Below are positions 46,905 to 54,191 of a DNA stretch of 64,000 nt, in pieces. Within the stretch, counting starts at the first letter, position 1. Each line of letters begins with the position of its first letter. The stretch is taken from contig NZ_CP069128.1 in the NCBI RefSeq assembly GCF_029637485.1, forward strand, positions 1,488,001 through 1,552,000, in the 5' to 3' direction. The notes beneath the pieces were generated by a model that saw nothing but the letters and a program-made list of their open reading frames with translations, was not told the DNA's origin and made no database searches. Made by a program: the position numbers and the translations under genes. The stretch comes from Sphingomonas sp. LHG3406-1 (GTDB lineage Bacteria > Pseudomonadota > Alphaproteobacteria > Sphingomonadales > Sphingomonadaceae).

Positions 46905-46932
46905 AATGTCCGCTTTCAACCCAAGGCGGAAA
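46905..46932 (+). repeat. ATGTCCGC-type dispersed repeat
   Basis: AATGTCCGCTTTCAACCCAA followed by GGCGGA, the same family as 46,597 and 47,292. Intergenic. Confidence 0.6.
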
Positions 46933-47290
46933 CTAGGAGGGCAGCGCCGCTTTCGACAACAGCCGCAAAGTTCTTCGCCGGGAAAATGGGTAAGCCCTTC
47001 CAAAGAGTCGCTTGTGCCTTGCGCCAGGCCCATGAGCCTACGGTGCCTCATCAACGTCCATCGGCCGATGCTGAGATCGATAGTCCGCAGGGTCGATCGG
47101 TTCACCGCGCTGTGTGACGACTGCGGATCGATTATAGAGCGCTCGGACGAGAGCCGATGCCGAAGGTCAGAGCCATTGGCGTCAACATGTGGCCACGCCG
47201 CAACAGCGGACCTCTCCTAGCTCAACTGGATAGATTGTCGGGCTCGAGTCCGAACGTTGAGGGTTCAGGTCCTCGGGACGGGCCAGTCCC

Positions 47291-47322
47291 TAATGTCCGC
47301 TTTGGGTCGATTCCGGACATTA
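47291..47322. repeat. ATGTCCGC-type repeat, palindromic copy
   Basis: TAATGTCCG (47,291-47,299) is the exact inverse of CGGACATTA (47,314-47,322), with 14 bases between including CTTTGGGTCG. This is the most intact copy and suggests that the family is hairpin-forming. Confidence 0.7.
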
Positions 47323-47400
47323 GCTACTTAGCTGAACGAACGTCCCCTTATTGGTGCCGCCGCTGTTGATCAGAACGACCGCCACGGGCGCATAGAAGAC
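47314..47400 (+). repeat. Left copy of a diverged about 87-base duplication
   Basis: Resembles 48,603-48,689: CTTAGCTGAACGA is identical, and the following bases share TGCCGC, GAC(C)G and GGGCGCA blocks in the same order at roughly two-thirds identity. Intergenic in both places, flanking the 318-residue hypothetical gene. Confidence 0.5.
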
Positions 47401-47556
47401 GGTGGCAGTTCGGCCTTGCACCGGAAATCAGTTGCCTGATTCAAGAGGCGGAGGCTTGCAAGGGGCCACTCTCGCCTCCAAGGCCTTGACTCTCATCGGC
47501 GGACCTCAAGGCGGCGAGACAGCGTTGGGCAAGGATCAATCGCGCAATCGTCAGTT

Positions 47557-48513
47557 GTGAACCGCCGTTCGCCACCCCACCCGCGCCACTCGCGCCGTCT
47601 CGATCCGGCGCTGGCCCTGGCGCTGCTCGCCCTGCTAGTCGCGTTCGTGGCGGGGGTGCTGGCGATCTTCGAGATGCGGGGGGACCTCTTCCGCTGGCGG
47701 GAGGAGCGGCGGCCGCTGCCGGGGCCGCTGGGGATCGAGTTCGTCGCGCTGCCGGGCGGAACGGGGCCGTTCCTCACCATCCTTGCGGCGCCGGCGCGGG
47801 ACGTCCGGCCCTCGCCGGACCTGATTGGCGCCGGCGAGCGGCTGCTCCCCGAGGATGCGCCGGCAGTGGCGCCGGAGCTTGCAGACAAGCTCCGGCTGGT
47901 GGCCCGGCTGGAGCCGCCGCCGCCGGACACCCAGGAGCGGCTGGTGACCTTCGACGCGGAGGAGAGGCCGGCGCCGGTGCGGACCGGCCGGGTGATCCTT
48001 CGCGACGGCTGCCTTCGCGTGGGCATCAAGGACGAGCCGCTGGCGGTGCTTCCGGCGGGCACGCGGCTGGTGCGCGACCCGCAAGGGCATGTGCTGATGG
48101 TGATGGTGCAGAATTCACCCACCAACGCCCGAGTGGGCGAGGAAGCGATGTGGGTCGAGACGGGCGTGCGGCCGATCCCAAGCGCGGCGGCCGAGCGGAT
48201 GCGGCGGGCGTGCGGAGGCGGGAGGATCGCGCTCCTGAGCTTCGTCCAGAGCGTCAGCGCGGTGCGGGCTCAGAGCGACGCGCTGGCGGCGCGCAACGTC
48301 GACATTCATTACGGGCTAGGCTGGGAAGAGTCGCTGCGGCGGGTGGTGCGCTGCCGCGAGCGCTCGCCGGTTCCGATGGGGGCGAGCAACATGTGCGGGT
48401 CGACTCCGCCGAGCCCGGTCGCTGATCCCCGCGACTGCCCGGCGGGAACGAGCCTCAGCGGCGGACTGTGCCGGACTCCCGAGGGCCATGTGCGGCCGGT
48501 GCCAGCGATGTGA
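47557..48513 (+). CDS. Hypothetical membrane-anchored protein, 318 aa
   Basis: Begins with a basic cytoplasmic segment and one membrane helix (ALALALLALLVAFVAGVLAIF, about residues 18-38), then a periplasmic domain without recognised family. RTGRVILRDGCLRVGIKDEPLAVLPAGTRLVRDPQGHVLM is its best-defined part and hints at a beta-rich fold; the end has four cysteines (CRERSP, MCGST, DCPAG, LCRTPEG). Very GC-rich codon use resembles the flanking chromosome more than the rest of the island. GTG 47557 is assumed. It is flanked by the two copies of a degenerate repeat. Confidence 0.68.
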   Translation: MNRRSPPHPRHSRRLDPALALALLALLVAFVAGVLAIFEMRGDLFRWREERRPLPGPLGIEFVALPGGTGPFLTILAAPARDVRPSPDLIGAGERLLPEDAPAVAPELADKLRLVARLEPPPPDTQERLVTFDAEERPAPVRTGRVILRDGCLRVGIKDEPLAVLPAGTRLVRDPQGHVLMVMVQNSPTNARVGEEAMWVETGVRPIPSAAAERMRRACGGGRIALLSFVQSVSAVRAQSDALAARNVDIHYGLGWEESLRRVVRCRERSPVPMGASNMCGSTPPSPVADPRDCPAGTSLSGGLCRTPEGHVRPVPAM

Positions 48514-48602
48514 GGGGAGCGGTCGAAGTCCCCTCAGTCATCCGCTGCGCGGCTGACAGCTGGCCCAGGCGCCCAAGGGGAGCGGCGGGAGAGGATCGGT
48601 TC

Positions 48603-48689
48603 ACGACATATGCAACTTAGCTGAACGAGGTTCCGCTTACGGATGCCGCTGGCGCGACTCGGAATGACCGTGATGGGCGCAAAGCGGAC
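48603..48689 (+). repeat. Right copy of a diverged about 87-base duplication
   Basis: Counterpart of 47,314-47,400, with CTTAGCTGAACGA conserved and the same block order beyond it. Confidence 0.5.
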
Positions 48690-48789
48690 GCTTGAGAAAG
48701 GCGATCAATCGAGCCCGACACCCGGGGCTTGACCCCATGGAGACGAAGACTCATGATCTCCTTGGAAGCGACCGACAACCGGCTCGTGA

Positions 48790-48809
48790 GTACAGAAGGT
48801 GTGTACAGA
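48790..48809 (+). repeat. Right arm-type repeat pair GTACAGA
   Basis: GTACAGA at 48,790 and 48,803, again 13 bases apart and in the same orientation as the left pair, 63 bases inside the right core. Confidence 0.55.
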
Positions 48810-48871
48810 GGGCGTCCAGCTGCGCAAAGTAGATTGGCAGATTACCGCCATTCTCTCGTACTACGGACCCC

Positions 48872-48888
48872 TCCCGTAGGGGTCACCA
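48872..48888 (+). repeat. attR core
   Basis: TCCCGTAGGGGTCACCA, a 17-base copy of the tRNA-Glu 3' end. Bases before it (TACGGACCC) do not continue the tRNA, so this is the distal attachment site and not a second tRNA gene. Confidence 0.85.
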
Positions 48889-49059
48889 GCGATCGAATTT
48901 CTGCGGTCGCAGCGCTTTCTGCCGGCTTGATGATCGGAGAGTGGTTGAGGCCGCTCGGGCGCTCGACATGATTTTGCCGAGAGTTCGTCAAGGCTTAGCG
49001 TCGACGTGGCGATCGCCCGGTGCGAGTAACAGGCACTGAAGCGTTACCCGGCGCTCCGT

Positions 49060-51504
49060 TCACGACAGCGTGAACGAGGACAGTTCCGCGAGGCTCGCGG
49101 CCAGTTCGCTCTTGCGAAACGGCTTCGCAAGGCGCGGCAAATCGGCAGCAACGCCGTCCACCTCGGCATAGCCCGAAACCACCAGCACGGGCAGATCGGG
49201 GCGGCGGCGGCGCAACGCCCGCGCCAAGTCGGTCCCTGTCATGCCGGGCATGAGATGATCGGTGATGACGAGATCCGGATGTGCCCCATTCTCGATCATG
49301 CCCAGCGCTTCCTCGGCCGAAGCTGCCTCGATCACCTGGTAGCCAAGGTCGGAGAGCATGTCGGCCGTGCTGAGGCGCACATATTCCTCGTCATCAACCA
49401 GGAGCGCGGTGCCGCAGCCTGCGGCCGTGGCCGCTTCTTTCATCATGTTGGGCACCTCGGGCGATGCTTCTGTCTGCGGCAGCCAGAGCTCGACATTCGT
49501 TCCGAGGCGCGGCTTGCTACTGATCGTCAGCGCCCCGCCGAGTTGCGAAGCAAGACCGTGCGCCATGCTAAGACCCAAGCCGGTGCCCTTGCCGATCCCC
49601 TTGGTCGAGAAGAACGGCTCCACTGCACGTGCAAGCGTAGCCTCGTCCATTCCGACCCCGGTGTCGGCTACCGACACGCGCACATACCGGCCCTGCGGCA
49701 GCTTGGCCTGCGATTCGGGCAGCGCCACTTCGGCCGAGACGCTGATCCGTAACGTGCCCCCGTCCGGCATCGCGTCGCGGGCATTCACCGCCAGGTTCAG
49801 GAGCGCCATTTCGAGCTGGTTCTGGTCGGCCTTCGCCGGCGGCAAGCCATCTCCGGCATCAACCACGACGTTGATCTGGGGCCCCGTCGTGCTTGCCAGC
49901 AGGTCGGCCATGTTCCGCACGAGCGCGCGGACATCGACGGCGACCGGCTGCAACGGTTGGCGCCGCGCGAAGGCGAGCAAGCGCTGAACGAGAACCTTGG
50001 CGCGCTCCGCGGATTGCACCGCGCCTCCGATCAGCCGCTGCTCGCGCTCGCCGCCGAGCCCCTTGCGCTGCAGCATATCGAGCGCACCGATGATCGGGGT
50101 CAGCAGATTATTGAAGTCGTGGGCCACGCCGCCGGTCAGGTTCCCCATGGCCTCCATCTTCTGGCTTTGCCTGAGCGCCTCTTGCGCTGTTGCCAGTTCG
50201 GCCTCCGCCCGCAGTCGATCGCTGATGTCGTAAGCCGTGTGCCAGGCCCCGATCAGCTGCCCGTTGCGATCACGTAAGCCACCGAACCGAACTTCATAAG
50301 CAATCCGCTCGCGCCGGGCGTCTCCGAACGTGTCGCTGATCACCACTTCCTCGCCAAGGAAGGCGCGGGCCCACATCTGCCGAACCTGCTCCTGATGCTC
50401 GGGCAAGTCCTTCAGCAGCTCAAGGATGTTTTCGCCAACCTGTGGCCTGATGCCGTAAATGCGCTCCAGAGCATCGACGGCGGCGCGATTGATCGCCAGG
50501 ATCTTGAAGTCGACGTCCAGCGCCATCGTCGTGGCGGTGGCCCCCTCGACCACATCGGCGAAAACCTTGCGCTCGGCGAGCGCTTCGGCGACCCGTCTTT
50601 CCAGTGTCTCGTTCAGCTCGCGCAGGCGCGCTTCGCTCGCGCGCAACGCCGCCTCCGCGCGGCGCTGGTCAGTCACATCGTTGGCGTTATGGATGATGGC
50701 TTCGACCTCGCCGCGTTCGTTGAGAACGGGCGAATTGACCGGACTCCACCAGCGCTCCTCGAACCCTCCGTCCGGCCGAGCGATGTCATATTTCAGTCCC
50801 GGCAAGGTATTCGGTTCACGCGTTTTCACAACGCGTTCGAGCGAGGCGCGCAAGGTGCTCACGCCCTTGATCTCAGGATCGTCAGGATTGTCCGGAAAAG
50901 CCTCGAACACACCGCGTCCGACGATGCCATCGCGCGTTGTCATGGTGGCGGCAAGGTAAGCGTCGTTCACCTCTCTGATGGTGAAGCGCGGTGCATCTGG
51001 CGCGAGCACCAGGAACGGCGCTGGCGATGCCTGGAACAAGCGGGTGAAGCTCTGGTCCGCCTTGACGCGCTCCGTGACATCTCTGGCCGCACCGAACCAC
51101 TCGACGATCTCGCCGGCGTCATCGAGGATGGGTACTGCTCTCGAGAACATCCACCCGACCGTACCGTCCTTGCGCACCACCTGGTGCTCAAGCTCCAACA
51201 TAGCCTTCGCGGCAATCGCCTTCTCGATCGCATCGCGAACACGCGGCCGCTCATCCGCCGGGATGTAAGTCTCGATCCAATCACAAGCGGGTTCTTTGGT
51301 GTCGGCGATGAAGCCTGCCCCGTCGAGCCTTAGCACTTCGCGCCAGTCGGGACTTACCCGAAAGACAAGGTTCGCGGTTGCGGTCACGAGCGCGCGAAAG
51401 CGGCGCTCACTCTCCTGCAATGCGGCGTTCGAACTGTGATCCGGATCGATGGCCAATCGCCGTCCTACTCTGTCGGCCCACGCTGGCCTGGGTGGTTCGT
51501 CCAA
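49060..51504 (-). CDS. Hybrid sensor histidine kinase with PAS domains and C-terminal receiver
   Basis: An 814-residue cytoplasmic kinase, no membrane segment. Three PAS-like domains (about residues 28-150, 155-285, 310-435) are followed by a HisKA box with GGVAHDFNNLLTP (about 460), an HATPase with LLNLAVNARDAMPDGG, DTGVGMDE and GKGTGLGLSMAHGLASQLGG, and a receiver with ALLVDDEEYVRL and ITDHLMPGMTG near the end. Such FixL/blue-light-like hybrids phosphorylate a separate regulator, not encoded next to it. First gene on the chromosome right of the island. Confidence 0.93.
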   Translation of the reverse strand: MDEPPRPAWADRVGRRLAIDPDHSSNAALQESERRFRALVTATANLVFRVSPDWREVLRLDGAGFIADTKEPACDWIETYIPADERPRVRDAIEKAIAAKAMLELEHQVVRKDGTVGWMFSRAVPILDDAGEIVEWFGAARDVTERVKADQSFTRLFQASPAPFLVLAPDAPRFTIREVNDAYLAATMTTRDGIVGRGVFEAFPDNPDDPEIKGVSTLRASLERVVKTREPNTLPGLKYDIARPDGGFEERWWSPVNSPVLNERGEVEAIIHNANDVTDQRRAEAALRASEARLRELNETLERRVAEALAERKVFADVVEGATATTMALDVDFKILAINRAAVDALERIYGIRPQVGENILELLKDLPEHQEQVRQMWARAFLGEEVVISDTFGDARRERIAYEVRFGGLRDRNGQLIGAWHTAYDISDRLRAEAELATAQEALRQSQKMEAMGNLTGGVAHDFNNLLTPIIGALDMLQRKGLGGEREQRLIGGAVQSAERAKVLVQRLLAFARRQPLQPVAVDVRALVRNMADLLASTTGPQINVVVDAGDGLPPAKADQNQLEMALLNLAVNARDAMPDGGTLRISVSAEVALPESQAKLPQGRYVRVSVADTGVGMDEATLARAVEPFFSTKGIGKGTGLGLSMAHGLASQLGGALTISSKPRLGTNVELWLPQTEASPEVPNMMKEAATAAGCGTALLVDDEEYVRLSTADMLSDLGYQVIEAASAEEALGMIENGAHPDLVITDHLMPGMTGTDLARALRRRRPDLPVLVVSGYAEVDGVAADLPRLAKPFRKSELAASLAELSSFTLS

Positions 51505-51691
51505 GTGCTGGAGCCTAGAGCCTGCCTACATCCCGCGCAACGTGATGAAGAGGGAGAGAAGGTTCTGCGAGCGGGAAGCGAGAATGAGGCCAAGGCGAAG
51601 GACGCACACCCCGGGGCGTCGCAGGCGGAGCAACTTACGCCGAAGCCCGTTCGTGTCGCATGACTCTAACCGCTGAGGGTGGCTGACGTCG

Positions 51692-51862
51692 ATGGAAAAG
51701 GAAAAAGAGCCAAGGCTGCAGGACCTCGACATGGGAGAGGGTAGCCTCGAGGAGTCCCTGTCCGAAGGAAAGGGACCGTCCCGCAGCAAGCAGGGTCCCA
51801 AGACGGTTCCCGTCAAGCCAAACGCGAACTCACGTCCCGCGGTCTCGCGAGACGCCGATTAG
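51692..51862 (+). CDS. Small hydrophilic protein, 56 aa
   Basis: A short charged protein from ATG 51692 to TAG 51860-51862. It reads MEKEKEPRLQDLDMGEGSLE then a Ser/Lys/Pro-rich half (KGPSRSKQGPKTVPVKPN). It lacks hydrophobic segments and is probably disordered. It lies 35 bases before the DUF3008 gene in the same direction, so a shared transcript is plausible. No family is recognised. Confidence 0.5.
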   Translation: MEKEKEPRLQDLDMGEGSLEESLSEGKGPSRSKQGPKTVPVKPNANSRPAVSRDAD

Positions 51863-51897
51863 CTGTTCCACCATCGTCCAGACGCAAGGAGACGGAT

Positions 51898-52086
51898 GTG
51901 CCCGCAAAATCAGGTGCCCAGCAGAAGGCCGCTGGTGCAGCGCTCTCAGCCAAGCGCGGGGACACGCCCAAGGGCGAGCTGAAGGGTCCATCCAAGCAGA
52001 TGGCGGCATCAATGAGCGAGAAGCAGCTGGAGGAGTTGGCTTCCACCAAGCGCAAGGGAAAGCCGGAACACGCCAGCAAGACGTAG
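51898..52086 (+). CDS. DUF3008 family small protein
   Basis: A 62-residue highly polar protein with the family pattern: MPAKSGAQQKAAGAALSAKR, then KGELKGPSKQMAASMSEKQL and a Lys-rich end (TKRKGKPEHASKT). GTG 51898 is used, preceded by AAGGAGACGG. Members are small, soluble and often seen beside stress genes; no activity is known. Confidence 0.87.
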   Translation: MPAKSGAQQKAAGAALSAKRGDTPKGELKGPSKQMAASMSEKQLEELASTKRKGKPEHASKT

Positions 52087-52204
52087 GCGGTACTATGCTC
52101 CTGCGAATGTCCTGAAACCGAGCTGCCCGCACGTCGGAGTCGCTGCTTCGGGCGGCTGTTGCTGCTGTCCCGAGGCATGGGCTGAGCCGAACCCGGCAGG
52201 CAGG

Positions 52205-53128
52205 TCAGGAAGTCATTTCCGCTCCGGGCGGCACGAAGCTGACCTGGGCGAGGCGCCAGGGACGGTCCTCGCCTGCCGGCCACAGCGCTTCAAGCTCGAC
52301 CTGATCCTCCGGCAGCACGCCGCTGACTTGTGCGTTGATGAAGCGGCCCGTTTCGCGCAGCCGGATCTGCGCACCTGGGTAGCGTCCGGCAAGCCGCCGC
52401 CTCAGTTCCTCCGCCTCGGGCGCGATCTCGTCCTTCTCCAGCTTGCGCGGAGCGCCGTCGATCAGTTCGGCGGTGGAGGATCGCAGGGCGTTCACGCCGT
52501 CATGAACGATGCTTCCAGCAATGACGATGCTGGCCGCTGCATCCGCCCACCAGTAGCCGAAGCCCACGCCCAGCACCCCGGCGATCCCCGCGAGGCCCGT
52601 CATCCAGTCGGCCTTCTGCATCAGCGCGTCGGTGTGCAGCACCTTGTCCTGCAGCCGTTGCGCGACCGGCAGCTTCAGCCGGCCAAGGATGAGCGGGGGA
52701 ATGACCGAATAGACCAGCGCCGCGATCATCAGCCAGCCGAGCCAAAGGGTCTCGCCGAACATGGTGACCGGAGGGATGGTGACATGCTCCCGCTTGAGGA
52801 GTGTGCTTGTCGATTCGAAAAGGAGAAATGTCCCGACGGACGCAAGCGCAACCGCCGAAATCAGGAAGGCCAGGCTTTGAACCCGGTGAAAACCATAGGG
52901 AAAGGCGCGGCTCGGCGGCCGGCGCTCGAGCTTGGCCGCGACCAGGAACACCAGCGCGGGCACGAGGCTGAGCAGGTCCTCGAACCATGCCGTACGCATG
53001 GCCTGACTGGATCCTGCGGCCATGAACATCACCACCAGGACCGTGCTCATGGTCACCAGCGTGAACCACTCCAGCCGCTGCGCCCGGGCGAAATCCTGCT
53101 CGATCTCCTGGGGCATGGTCCGGCTCAC
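52205..53128 (-). CDS. Cation diffusion facilitator family metal transporter
   Basis: A 307-residue inner-membrane divalent-metal/proton antiporter. Six helices are visible; the region AWFEDLLSLVPALVFLVAAK carries the TM2 acidic site, RAFPYGFHRVQSLAFLISA is the typical basic loop, and HTDALMQKADWMTGLAGI in TM5 carries the H-x-x-x-D type ligands. A cytoplasmic C-terminal domain follows. GTG 53128 overlaps the upstream stop (GTGA), so it is coupled to the lipoprotein gene; ATG 53116 is possible. Metal specificity cannot be told. Confidence 0.9.
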   Translation of the reverse strand: MSRTMPQEIEQDFARAQRLEWFTLVTMSTVLVVMFMAAGSSQAMRTAWFEDLLSLVPALVFLVAAKLERRPPSRAFPYGFHRVQSLAFLISAVALASVGTFLLFESTSTLLKREHVTIPPVTMFGETLWLGWLMIAALVYSVIPPLILGRLKLPVAQRLQDKVLHTDALMQKADWMTGLAGIAGVLGVGFGYWWADAAASIVIAGSIVHDGVNALRSSTAELIDGAPRKLEKDEIAPEAEELRRRLAGRYPGAQIRLRETGRFINAQVSGVLPEDQVELEALWPAGEDRPWRLAQVSFVPPGAEMTS

Positions 53129-53562
53129 TGGAGCCTGCCGATCTTCCCGGCCTCGCGGTAGAGCATCGCGATCCACGCATTCTCGCCGTTGCGGGTCATC
53201 GCCATTGTGGCGGGCCTGGATCCGTCGTCAGGGCCGAGCGGAGGAAGGAAGTGCACCTTGGTTCGCCATGGGCTCTTCTGGGCCATGGCGCCGACCACCA
53301 GGTCGAGCCTGCCCTGCTCGAGTTCTTCGAGCAACGGCTCGGCTGGGCCATGCTGGATCGCCGGTCGAGCGCCGGTGGTTCTGGCAACCTCGTCGACCAG
53401 CATCAGCCCGCGTCGCTCGCCTTCGGGACTGCCGGAAATCACGCCAACTCTGAAGCGGCCCTCCTGCCGGACTCGTTCGAACGAGCGCTCCGGATCGCGC
53501 GGAATCTGGCTGCAGGCTCCCAGCGCGACCGCTGCGCAGAGAATAAAGCTGCGGATCTCCAT
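53125..53562 (-). CDS. Solute-binding-protein-like lipoprotein, 145 aa
   Basis: Starts with a lipoprotein signal (FILCAAVALGACSQ, Cys about residue 17). The mature part (GRFRVGVISGSPEGERRGLMLVDEVARTTG, PLLEELEQGRLDLVVGAMAQ) looks like one lobe of a periplasmic amino-acid-type binding protein (SBP_bac_3), but at half the usual length. Its stop overlaps the start of the CDF transporter gene, an unusual pairing that suggests a periplasmic accessory role. Function is inference. Confidence 0.7.
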   Translation of the reverse strand: MEIRSFILCAAVALGACSQIPRDPERSFERVRQEGRFRVGVISGSPEGERRGLMLVDEVARTTGARPAIQHGPAEPLLEELEQGRLDLVVGAMAQKSPWRTKVHFLPPLGPDDGSRPATMAMTRNGENAWIAMLYREAGKIGRLQ

Positions 53563-53939
53563 TCATCCCAAATGCCGCCGGCGTCGTTTCGGTTCCGTAC
53601 CGGGCGGCGGGCGTGGATCGGCGCTCCGTGGCGCCGGAAAGTGCGGAGCAGATGCGGCGCTGAACGAGGCGCTACTTACCGCATCATCGCCTTTCGGCCT
53701 GGATGGCATCAGCATGGCCATTTGCGGCGTCGGCCGACAGATGGCCCAAACGCACAGCCATCTGCTCTTGACTGAAAGCGCCGGGCTTGCCGGAGTTGAG
53801 GGCAGCGGCCGCCTGACTCACCTTTCCGTCGTTCGGCTTTCCCGGAACCCAGCCCCTTGTGGCCCGCGGGCTAAGTTGATGACTTTCCGGGAAATGGGCT
53901 GCGGTCTTTGGGTCGACGCAGGGGAGTCCAGGCCGGGCC
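53563..53939. other. Intergenic stretch left of the type I secretion operon
   Basis: About 375 bases without a supported gene. One minus-strand frame (53,684-54,100) is open but overlaps the better-supported 83-residue gene and has no family resemblance. No terminator for the secretion operon was identified. Confidence 0.55.
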
Positions 53940-54191
53940 TCAGGGAAGGCGAAGCTCGTCTCGGCCAGCCCGATCCGGACGCTCATTGCCTCTCCCCGCC
54001 AGTTCGCCATATCTTGCGGACAGTTCGAGGTGGATACGCCGGGCGGCCTCGTGAGTAGCGTGGCTGGCGGCGGACAGCTCGTCCTCTGCTCGCCGGGCAT
54101 AATAATCCTGGTCCTGGTCCTGGTCCTGGTCGATCAGAGGCGCTTCCCTTGCGCAAGGCGGACCGGGATCCTGGGGTCGCCTGCTCTTCAT
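53940..54191 (-). CDS. Small protein coupled to the T1SS adaptor, 83 aa
   Basis: ATG 54191 overlaps the hlyD-like stop (ATGA), so it is the last gene of the secretion operon. A Pro/Arg-rich start is followed by four Asp-Gln-type dipeptides, then YYARRAEDELSAASHATHEAARRIHLELSARYGEL, a helical segment that I recollect from sphingomonad hypothetical proteins. It is hydrophilic, with no signal peptide. A hexanucleotide repeat underlies the Asp-Gln run. Function unknown. Confidence 0.72.
   Translation of the reverse strand: MKSRRPQDPGPPCAREAPLIDQDQDQDQDYYARRAEDELSAASHATHEAARRIHLELSARYGELAGRGNERPDRAGRDELRLP
54106..54129. repeat. TCCTGG hexanucleotide tandem repeat, four units
   Basis: TCCTGG repeated exactly four times inside the 83-residue gene; on the minus strand it encodes alternating Asp and Gln. 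Whole-unit gain or loss would keep the frame and lengthen or shorten the acidic run. Confidence 0.8.

Larger units (their letters stand above)
46478..47556. other. Gene-poor stretch with repeats and remnants
   Basis: Nearly 1.1 kb without an intact gene. It carries three ATGTCCGC-type repeats (46,597, 46,905 and 47,291), a short integrase-like remnant (46,708) and the left copy of a duplicated about 87-base segment (47,314). Open frames here encode peptides such as NVRFQPKAE and NVRFGSIPD that are by-products of these repeats. Confidence 0.65.
29458..48888. mobile_element. Genomic island integrated at tRNA-Glu, about 19.4 kb
   Basis: Bounded by 17-base direct repeats, one within the 3' end of tRNA-Glu and one at 48,872. 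A tyrosine recombinase gene is the first gene inside. GTACAGA pairs with identical spacing lie inside both ends. The interior has more gaps, pseudogenes and degenerate repeats than flanking DNA. No conjugation, replication or phage structural genes are seen, so it is an integrative, not self-transferring, island, or a decayed one. Cargo centres on drug efflux, signalling and osmotic or stress proteins. Confidence 0.85.
48514..49059. other. Right end of the island and junction
   Basis: No convincing gene. It holds the right copy of the diverged duplication (48,603), the right GTACAGA pair (48,790) and the attR core (48,872). The short open frame 48,729-48,971 crosses the att core and is not considered real. 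Confidence 0.7.

Noticed and set aside
48840..48888. Apparent second tRNA 3' end near 48,872
   Set aside because: Only the last 17 bases match; no D-arm or anticodon arm precedes them, so it is an att copy.
48729..48971. 80-codon frame crossing the attR core
   Set aside because: It spans an integration junction, so any reading is fortuitous; no ribosome site or similarity.
53684..54100. 138-codon minus-strand frame left of the secretion operon
   Set aside because: It overlaps the 83-residue gene, which is coupled to HlyD by ATGA and has a more protein-like helical segment. Kept only as a weak possibility.
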